DNA of 40,867 nt from DATGMS01 sp040905145 (GTDB lineage: Bacteria; Bacteroidota; Bacteroidia; Cytophagales; Cyclobacteriaceae): positions 1 through 40,867 of the forward strand of contig JBBDSC010000095.1 of assembly GCA_040905145.1 (NCBI GenBank), in the 5' to 3' direction. A model generated the notes under the pieces. The model did not search any database and had not been told where the DNA came from. It saw nothing but the letters and a program-made list of their open reading frames with translations. The first letter of the stretch is position 1; each line of letters starts with the position of its first letter. Positions 34,514 to 40,867 of the stretch are shown here, piece after piece. A program made the translations under genes and the position numbers.

Positions 34514-37008
34514 CTAAATTTTTGCAGTTTTTAACCTTAATGCGTTAAATATTACCGAAACAGAACTGAAACTCATGGCTAATGCAGCAATCATGGGTGA
34601 CAATAGTAAACCGAAAAATGGATATAATATCCCTGCCGCAATCGGCACTCCCAAGGCATTGTAGATCAGGGCAAAAAAGAGATTTTCTTTTATATTCCTC
34701 ATTACCTTGTGGCTTAACAGCTTAGCTTTGGCGATACCTTGTAAATCCCCTTTTACCAAAGTGATTCCTGCACTCTCGATGGCTACATCGGTACCTGTGC
34801 CCATAGCGATACCAATATCTGCCTGTGCCAGGGCTGGGGCATCATTGATGCCATCGCCTGCCATAGCTACTTTTTTACCTTTGGCCTGTAAAAGTTTTAC
34901 TTCTTCCAGTTTATCTTGTGGAAGCATTTGCGCCTTAAACCCGTCCAAACCTAAAGTCTCACTTACTGCTTTGGCAGTGTCTTCATTGTCGCCCGTAAAC
35001 ATCAAAACCTGTAACCCTTCATGATGAAGTTTTTCAATAGCTTGTTTGCTTGATTCCTTAATTTTATCTGAAATCACCACGAAACCTATGGCGGTTTTCC
35101 CTTCAGATAAATAAGAAACTGTTTTACCCAGTTTTTGCTCCTCCTTTACCTGGTTCCGTAGATCGGCAGAAATACTTGCCTTTACTTGTTCCATCAGTTT
35201 TTCATTGCCCAGGGCCAGTTTTTTTCCTTCCAATTCACCTGTAACCCCTTTCCGGTGACGGCTTCAAAATTGGAAACAGGCTTTAATTCTACCTCTTTTT
35301 CTTCCGCATACCGAAGAGTTGCCTGCGACAGGGGGTGTTCACTGCTACTGTTCAGTGATCCTATTTTCTGGAGAATGTCTTCTTCGGAAAAATAGGAAGT
35401 GGCACTAATTACTTTTTCAACCGATGGTTTTCCTTCGGTAACCGTACCCGTTTTATCAATGATGACTACGTCAATCTTATTAAACAGCTCCAAGGATTCC
35501 GCATTTTTGATAAGTATGCCGGATTGAGCGCCTTTTCCCACTCCTACCATGATGGACATGGGCGTGGCGAGGCCCAGGGCACAGGGACAGGCAATGATTA
35601 ATACCGCGATAGCATTTACCAGGGCGTAAACATAAGCAGGTTCCGGGCCGAAAATCGCCCAAACAAGAAATGTCATCACCGCTATTATTACCACAACGGG
35701 CACAAAATAACCTGAAATTTTATCAGCCATTTTTTGAATGGGGGCCTTAGACCTACTTGCCGAGTTCACCATCTCTATTATCTGGGAGAGCAAGGTTTCT
35801 GCACCTACTTTTTCGGCAACCATCACAAAGCTTTTATTTCCGTTGATGGTGCCCGAACTTATTTTATCCCCTGCTTTTTTATCTACAGGAATGGGTTCGC
35901 CGGAAATTATGGATTCGTCAATGTTACTTTCCCCTTCTTTGATGCTTCCGTCCACCGGGATTTTTTCTCCGGGTTTGACCCTCAGTAAATCTCCTTTATG
36001 AATATCGTCTATAGCGACTACCTGTTCTTTGCCGTCCACTATTTTGGTAGCTTTATTGGGTGCCAGCTTCAACAGTTCTTTAATGGCAGTATTTGTTTTG
36101 CTGTGAGCCCTCGCTTCCAAAAGCTGACCCAACAGCACCAGGATGAGAATAATGGCAGCCACTTCAAAATAGACATATACGGTACCATGGTGGTCTTTAA
36201 ATTGATCCGGAAATGCATCCGGAAACAAGATGGCTACCACACTAAAAAGCCAGGCCACCCCGGCACCGATCCCAATTAAGGTAAACATATTTAAATTCCA
36301 GGTTTTGATAGACCGGTAAGCCCGCTCAAAAAACATCCATGCGGCATAGAATACCACAGGAATGGATAGGATGAGCTGTATCCAATTCCAATATTCCCAA
36401 GGCATAAGCTGCAATAATGGGTTATTGGGAAGCATTTCGGACATGGCAATCAGTAGGATGGGCAGCGTGAAAATGCTGCCAATGGTAAATTTCCGAAGTA
36501 ATTTTTTATAGGTTTTATCCTCTTGTTCCACTCCTGCTTCCATTGGCACCAGGTCCATTCCGCAGATGGGGCAGGAGCCCATTTCATCCCGGATAATTTC
36601 CGGATGCATGGGACAGGTATATTTTCCAGTTATTGGGGCAGCAGTAGGTTCCTCAACCAAATCCATCCCGCAAACCGGGCAGTCGCCGGTCTTATTGTAT
36701 GTTTTTTCCCCTTCGCAATGCATCGGGCAATAAAAAATCCCTGAGCCGGGGCCGTCAGTGCTGCTTTTCTTTTTTTCCGGGGATTCCATGGCTTCACCGG
36801 GTAGATCAATGGAATAAACTCCCCCTTCCGCCTCCAGCTTCCTCTTTAAGGTTTCCAAGGGAATATGTTTTTCCATTTCAATAACCGCTTGGTGGTTTTC
36901 AATACTTACCTCAACATGAGTGACACCCTGTACTTCGCCCAAGGTTTTTTCGACATGGCTTCGGCATCCGTTGCAGGTCATGCCTGAAATTGAATAGGTA
37001 TGTTTCAT
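34514..37008 (-). pseudogene. copA: Copper-exporting P1B-type ATPase CopA, one frameshift
   Basis: Exports Cu(I) from the cytoplasm. The first frame (37008 to ~35245) has an HMA domain with MTCNGC, two heavy-metal-binding modules (YCPMHCEGE...CPVCGMDL and TCPMHPEI...CPICGMDL), the transmembrane CPC motif IACPCALGLATP, and the phosphorylation site DKTGTVTEG, followed by SEHPLSQATL. The second frame (~35245 to 34514) has the hinge GDGINDAPALAQADIGIAMG and the last two helices. They join if one G is added to the G4 run at 35245-35248 (giving AVTGKGVTGELEGKKLALG). The ATG at 37008 opens MKHTYSISGMTCNGC; an earlier ATG adds unrelated residues. A homopolymer indel could be a sequencing error, phase variation or real inactivation. 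Confidence 0.9.
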
Positions 37009-37291
37009 AATTTTTGTTTTAAATCCAAATTTCCAAAAGCTTGCCCGATTACATGTTATACAATTTTGTATTTTTTGTGTATAATTATCATCTAATAATT
37101 TTTTCAGTTCCATCCTAGGGGCACCATGGTGGGAGCAGGTTTAATGACTGTTTTTGGTCATTTTCAAATGCCGGTGGCTTTGGCCAAGGGGAAAAGGGAA
37201 GTAGCCCTTGTGGTTTGGCCACCATATTCTTGAAGGAACCTTATATGGGGTCTAAACAATGGCAGAATTAGGTAGTAGAGGCAAATAAAAA
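37009..37291. other. Intergenic region upstream of copA
   Basis: The region holds an inverted repeat ATACAA-TT-TTGTAT at 37058-37071, 50 bases before the copA ATG, which could bind the HMA-AraC regulator. A 35-codon plus-strand frame (37126-37233, MVGAGLMTVFGHFQMPVALA) looks like a fragment of a membrane protein but is too short to assign. Nothing else is seen. Confidence 0.35.
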
Positions 37292-37927
37292 TTAATTATC
37301 CTTAATCTCAATTTTATGTACCAGATAGTCGGTTAGTTTCTTCCACTGGAACTTCTGAAAACCGGCCCAGCCACCTTCTGCTATGATGGTATTAATAAAT
37401 TTTCGCTTCCCCGCCTCTTTTCCTTCCTGATTGTTTATTCCTTCGTTTTTACCTACTTCATAGGCATAAATGGTCTTATCCTGAAGATATACTTTGAAGG
37501 TACTGGTGGCGTCATCTATAAAAAAATGTTCTATTTCCTTTTGGCCTTTCCCTTTTTCGGTGGGATTTTTACTAGGACTTACAGTAAATTCGGCACTTTT
37601 ATCTTCTTCCTTAATATCTGTCACCATGACCCAATTTTCCGGAAAAGGCCCTGGCAATATTATCTTGATGAAATCCCTATGTTGTGGCTTACCTGCGTGT
37701 TTTTTTTCCCCCTGTGGATTGTAAAGCTGAAAGGTTGAAGATATTCCCGGCAACTTTGTCCATGAGTTGACCTTAAATAATTTTTCAGTGGCTCTCCTAA
37801 ATTCTTTTTCAGCCGTTAGAAGATCGGGAAAAGTGTTATTACTTGTATAGGTTTTATCCTTTACAGCCTCACCTTCCACTACTTTTTTTTCCTTTTTTAA
37901 CCCTTGAAGCCAGTCTTTTATTCCCAT
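37292..37927 (-). CDS. Conserved protein of unknown function (intact paralogue)
   Basis: A 211-residue soluble protein with no signal peptide or membrane helix. The N-terminus is basic and charged (MGIKDWLQGLKKEKKVVEGE), followed by KEFRRATEKLFKVNSWTKLP. The middle reads IILPGPFPENWVMVTDIKEE, and the C-terminal half has KTIYAYEVGKNEGINN and AEGGWAGFQKFQWKKLTDYL. The pattern suggests one alpha+beta domain. I do not recognise the family. A decayed copy lies in the metabolic island at 15527-16019, beside aceE and the SPW gene, so it may belong functionally to that island. It stands alone here, divergent from the desaturase gene. The frame is intact and has the same start in both copies. Confidence 0.75.
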   Translation of the reverse strand: MGIKDWLQGLKKEKKVVEGEAVKDKTYTSNNTFPDLLTAEKEFRRATEKLFKVNSWTKLPGISSTFQLYNPQGEKKHAGKPQHRDFIKIILPGPFPENWVMVTDIKEEDKSAEFTVSPSKNPTEKGKGQKEIEHFFIDDATSTFKVYLQDKTIYAYEVGKNEGINNQEGKEAGKRKFINTIIAEGGWAGFQKFQWKKLTDYLVHKIEIKDN

Positions 37928-38056
37928 CTTTTATAATTTTTAATGTTCTTTTATTGTCGTTTTGATTGTTTAACGCTAAAAATTATAAGTAAGTTATAAA
38001 TAAAAATTACTCAGGATTAGGTTTGGACCAGTGAAGAGCAAGGAGAATTTTGGGTG

Positions 38057-38077
38057 AAAAGCAACCGGGTTGTTTTT
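38057..38077 (+). terminator. Terminator-like hairpin in the desaturase leader
   Basis: AAAAGCAAC (38057-38065) pairs with GTTGTTTTT (38069-38077) around CGG, with one G-T pair, and runs into further Ts. It lies about 100 bases before the desaturase ATG between two divergent genes, so no plus-strand gene ends here. It could be an attenuator or chance. Confidence 0.3.
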
Positions 38078-38177
38078 TTCCAAAGAAAGTGTCAGGAAAA
38101 GGAAAAATACGTCTCCTTGGTAAAGGAAGCAAATTTTATATGAGTATTATTGTATTAAATAATTGATCTTGAAGAAA

Positions 38178-39074
38178 ATGGATGAAATAATAAGTATCGT
38201 TAAGCAATACTTTTACTTTGAAATTTTTGATAATTGGGGGATGCCCATTCTACTATTGCTCATCATTTTTTTATTTATTGCAGAGACAATCTGGCAGCTC
38301 CGTAAAAGGAGAATTTCACGTTGGAAACGGATAAAAACGAATGTCGGAATAGCCGCTACGGCTCTTTTTGTGTTGAGAGTGGCACTAATACCTGTTTTGG
38401 TAATGGTGGCAAAGCGGGCAGAAGATGCCGGGATAGGCTTGCTGAACTGGGCGGATTTTCCCCGCTGGTTGGTTTATCTATTAGGGTTTTTCCTGCTTGA
38501 CTATGGGAATTATCTCTGGCATATTATTAACCACAGGATTCCGTTCTTATGGCGGTTTCATAATGTGCACCATATAGATTTAGACCTTGATGTTACTACA
38601 GCTGTCCGTTTCCACTTTGGTGAAGTATTCCTGTCGGTATTCTTTCGAGGATTAATAATCCTGATTATAGGCGCTCCTTACCTACTGGTGTTGGTGTATG
38701 AAATTTTCTTTGAAGCGGCCACCAACTTTCATCATACCAACTGGAGATTACGCTATAAGATAGAAAAGGTCCTTAGCTGGTTTATTGTTACTCCCCGGAT
38801 GCATGGAATACATCATTCCATCGTGCAAAGAGAAACCAACAGTAACTATTCTGTTATTTTCAACTGTTGGGACAGATTGCATCGCACGATCAGGCTTAAT
38901 ATCCGGCAGGATGAACTCAACATAGGTGTACCCTCCTACCGGGACCCCAAAGAGCAAACCATCAAAAACCTATTGTTAATGCCTTTCCGGAAACAACGCC
39001 CATGGCAACTGCCGGATGGCCAAATTCCTGAACGAAAAGATTGCCGAAACCGTAATTCACATTTAAAGGTATGA
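38178..39074 (+). CDS. Fatty acid hydroxylase / sterol desaturase family membrane protein
   Basis: Di-iron membrane enzyme that hydroxylates or desaturates a lipid. The 298-residue protein has about four membrane helices and the family's histidine clusters: HIINH (His115, His119), HNVHH (His128, His131, His132), then NFHHTN and HGIHH toward the C-terminus. The FNCWDRLHRT segment after the last cluster is typical of this family. The substrate cannot be read; in Bacteroidota such enzymes can act on fatty acids, carotenoids or hopanoid-like lipids. The ATG at 38178 is preferred over a TTG at 38163. The next gene starts 22 bases later, so they are likely co-transcribed. Confidence 0.88.
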   Translation: MDEIISIVKQYFYFEIFDNWGMPILLLLIIFLFIAETIWQLRKRRISRWKRIKTNVGIAATALFVLRVALIPVLVMVAKRAEDAGIGLLNWADFPRWLVYLLGFFLLDYGNYLWHIINHRIPFLWRFHNVHHIDLDLDVTTAVRFHFGEVFLSVFFRGLIILIIGAPYLLVLVYEIFFEAATNFHHTNWRLRYKIEKVLSWFIVTPRMHGIHHSIVQRETNSNYSVIFNCWDRLHRTIRLNIRQDELNIGVPSYRDPKEQTIKNLLLMPFRKQRPWQLPDGQIPERKDCRNRNSHLKV

Positions 39075-39096
39075 TTCTTGTTTAAAAAGTTTAGAT

Positions 39097-40461
39097 ATGA
39101 AATTTGACGTCCTCATAATAGGAACGGGCCAGGCAGGGCCTTCCCTGGCAGCAAGCCTTGCCAAAAACGGATATAAAACAGCCATTGTTGAAAAAGGACA
39201 TTTAGGGGGTACCTGTGTAAACGTGGGTTGTACTCCGACCAAAGCTTATGTGGCATCTGCCAGAAGAGCTTTTATAGCAGGCAATAGTGAAGAGTTGGGA
39301 GTAAGGCTTGAAGGAAACCTAAAAATAGATCTTAAAAGAATAAAGGAGCGTAAGGATAAGATGATTCAGGATTCCCGTTCTGGGCTGGAGAAGATGTTTT
39401 CAGAAAATGAAAATATCAGCTTAATCAGAGGGAAAGCAGTGTTTGTGGATAATAATACCATAAGAGTGAATGAGGAGGAATATTCAGCAGGAAAAATTTA
39501 TATCAACGTAGGTGCAAAGCCAAGAATTCCGGAAGGTTTTGATAAAGTGACTTTTTTAACCAACGAAAGTATTCTTGAGCTTCAGGAAATCCCCGAACAT
39601 TTGGCAATAGTAGGCGGGGGATACGTCGGATTGGAATTTGGACAAATGTTCCGGCGTTTTGGGAGTAAGGTCACTATTCTGGAAAGAGGTCCACAGCTTT
39701 TGGAAAGGGAAGATGATGACATTGCGGAAAGCATTTTGGAAATCTTTAAAGATGGCGGGATTGAGGTAAAACTTAATTCCAACTGTATTAATGCGAAACA
39801 AGCCGGTCCTGGTATAGAGGTTCAATTTGATTGTGAAGAGGGTACTAAGAAAGTTAAAGCCTCACACGTGCTGCTGGCCGCCGGAAGGCTTCCCAATACC
39901 GATGATCTGGGCCTTGAGAACACGGGAATTGATTTGGAAGAAGGGGGATATATAAAGGTCAATAACGAACTTCAAACCAGCGTTCCGAATATCTGGGCGC
40001 TCGGCGATTGTAACGGCGAAGGCGCTTTTACCCATACAGCCTATAATGACTTTCAGATTGTCAACTCCCATCTTTTTGAAGATCGAAAAAGATACCTGTC
40101 AGATCGTTTTACCTGTTATGCCGCATTTATAGATCCTCCAATTGCCAGGGTTGGCTTAAATGAGAAAGACATTAAAAAACAGGGCATAAAGGCTAAAGTG
40201 GCTGTATTCCCTGTGAGTAAAATAGCCAGGGCTAAGGAAATGGGGGAAACAGCCGGGAAACTCAAAATTTTTATTGAGGCTGAAACCAATAAAATATTGG
40301 GAGCTACCTTTTTGGGTACCGGTGCCGATGAGTATATACATACGGTTATTGATCAGATGTATGCAGGAGCTACGTATGGAATTATCCGTGATGCTGTACA
40401 TATTCATCCCACCATTAGCGAGCTTATTCCCACGATGCTTCAAAATCCAGCTAAACTTTAA
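39097..40461 (+). CDS. Mercuric reductase-like FAD disulfide oxidoreductase
   Basis: A 454-residue class I pyridine nucleotide-disulfide oxidoreductase. It has the FAD motif GTGQAGPSLAASLAKNG, the redox-active pair Cys40-Cys45 in GGTCVNVGCTPTK, the NAD(P) motif VGGGYVGLEFG, the second FAD motif IWALGDCNGEG, and the C-terminal HIHPTISEL with the His-Glu dyad. The TPTK sequence after the active site and the short C-terminus place it with mercuric-reductase-like proteins, but there is no N-terminal HMA domain and no C-terminal Cys pair as in true MerA. So mercury reduction is not supported, and the electron acceptor is unknown. It lies 22 bases after the desaturase and may supply it with electrons (inference). 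Confidence 0.85.
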   Translation: MKFDVLIIGTGQAGPSLAASLAKNGYKTAIVEKGHLGGTCVNVGCTPTKAYVASARRAFIAGNSEELGVRLEGNLKIDLKRIKERKDKMIQDSRSGLEKMFSENENISLIRGKAVFVDNNTIRVNEEEYSAGKIYINVGAKPRIPEGFDKVTFLTNESILELQEIPEHLAIVGGGYVGLEFGQMFRRFGSKVTILERGPQLLEREDDDIAESILEIFKDGGIEVKLNSNCINAKQAGPGIEVQFDCEEGTKKVKASHVLLAAGRLPNTDDLGLENTGIDLEEGGYIKVNNELQTSVPNIWALGDCNGEGAFTHTAYNDFQIVNSHLFEDRKRYLSDRFTCYAAFIDPPIARVGLNEKDIKKQGIKAKVAVFPVSKIARAKEMGETAGKLKIFIEAETNKILGATFLGTGADEYIHTVIDQMYAGATYGIIRDAVHIHPTISELIPTMLQNPAKL

Positions 40462-40524
40462 AAAATATTTAATATATCCTAATTTGCATGATCACCCATA
40501 TAAGTTTCAATGTTTCCCAGGGCT

Positions 40525-40867
40525 TCAACAATGATCTTTATAAAACTTTTTAAGTTTCAACGGCGAAACCCCTATTTTAAATGAAAGTATAAGTAATAGA
40601 TCTATTAAAAACTGCTTAATGGTTCCCGCTTTTTCAAATCGCCTGGCCGAGGTCGTTACCGCGCTGTCTAATTTTTTAAATCTACCGGCCATTCTCAAAC
40701 GTTTTTGGATTTCAACGTCTTCCATAAAAGGGATTTTCTTGTAGCCGCCGATCTGTTCAAATACTGTTTTTCTAATGAAAATCGCATGGTCGCCATAAGT
40801 GAAAAACTCCATACTCAGTTTACTGCACCAGCTATAAAAGTTTAACAGCAAATGGTCTTTATCCAGT
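40525..40867 (-). CDS. Glycosyltransferase family 2 protein, C-terminal part (cut by window edge)
   Basis: The frame stays open to the window edge, so the 5' part is outside. The visible ~114 residues contain FTYGDHAIFIRKTVF, EQIGGYKKIPFMEDVEIQKR, and VTTSARRFEKAGTIKQFLI ending with GVSPLKLKKFY. These are the acceptor-side motifs (GD-aIF-R, MED) and the C-terminus of the selenodomain-associated/arsenosugar-type glycosyltransferase family 2. An internal TTG at 40851 is not the start. The gene converges on the flavoprotein gene, 63 bases away. The substrate is unknown. Confidence 0.8.
   Translation of the reverse strand, partial: LDKDHLLLNFYSWCSKLSMEFFTYGDHAIFIRKTVFEQIGGYKKIPFMEDVEIQKRLRMAGRFKKLDSAVTTSARRFEKAGTIKQFLIDLLLILSFKIGVSPLKLKKFYKDHC

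Overview
The window looks like chromosomal DNA of a Bacteroidota species. The supporting signs are AT-rich intergenic DNA, few Shine-Dalgarno sequences, a RecQ with a C-terminal helix-turn-helix extension, a CopA with paired heavy-metal-binding modules, short HMA-AraC regulators and REP-like palindromes. Genus cannot be read from the sequence. There is no rRNA, tRNA, CRISPR array, phage or intact transposase.

Left edge (1-2300): genomic debris. It holds the C-terminal piece of a type ISP restriction-modification protein, an intact single-domain response regulator, and a heavily decayed CheB-CheR-PAS-histidine kinase. Then, on the plus strand, come recQ, a fused ADP-forming acetyl-CoA synthetase and a DoxX membrane protein. 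A 680-bp non-coding stretch with nested inverted repeats and REP-like hairpins follows.

Centre (8362-28742): about 20 kb transcribed entirely on the minus strand. In transcription order it carries a small membrane protein, class I aldolase (fbaB), a P-type ATPase remnant, phosphofructokinase (pfkB), an antiporter remnant, PEP synthase (ppsA), a Ca-type P-ATPase with a long acidic insert, an isoaspartyl methyltransferase interrupted by one stop codon, an alpha-helical conserved protein, an NAD-dependent epimerase, a VKOR-like protein, an SPW-repeat protein, two decayed genes, and a complete E1-E2-E3-E3 pyruvate dehydrogenase operon (aceE, aceF and two lpd copies). Together these look like an accessory set of enzymes around fructose-1,6-bisphosphate, PEP, pyruvate and acetyl-CoA, packed with protein repair, redox and ion-transport genes. 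Inference: a stress or energy-limitation island. The acetyl-CoA synthetase just to the left could recover ATP from the acetyl-CoA made by the dehydrogenase.

Right (28951-37008): a copper-handling region with a Met/His-rich outer-membrane protein (frameshifted), an HMA-AraC regulator and CopA (frameshifted). A GC-richer gene for a secreted mono-heme beta-propeller lipoprotein sits inside it, followed by a REP-like block. The end (37292-40867) has an intact paralogue of one of the decayed island genes, a fatty acid hydroxylase/sterol desaturase, a mercuric-reductase-like flavoprotein and a partial glycosyltransferase.

Broken genes are the strongest theme. At least eight loci show frameshifts, stops or internal deletions. 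Some (CopA, the outer-membrane protein, PCMT) differ from an open gene by a single base and could be sequencing errors or very recent mutations. Others (CheB-CheR, antiporter, ATPase C-terminus, paralogue fragments) are clearly old remnants.
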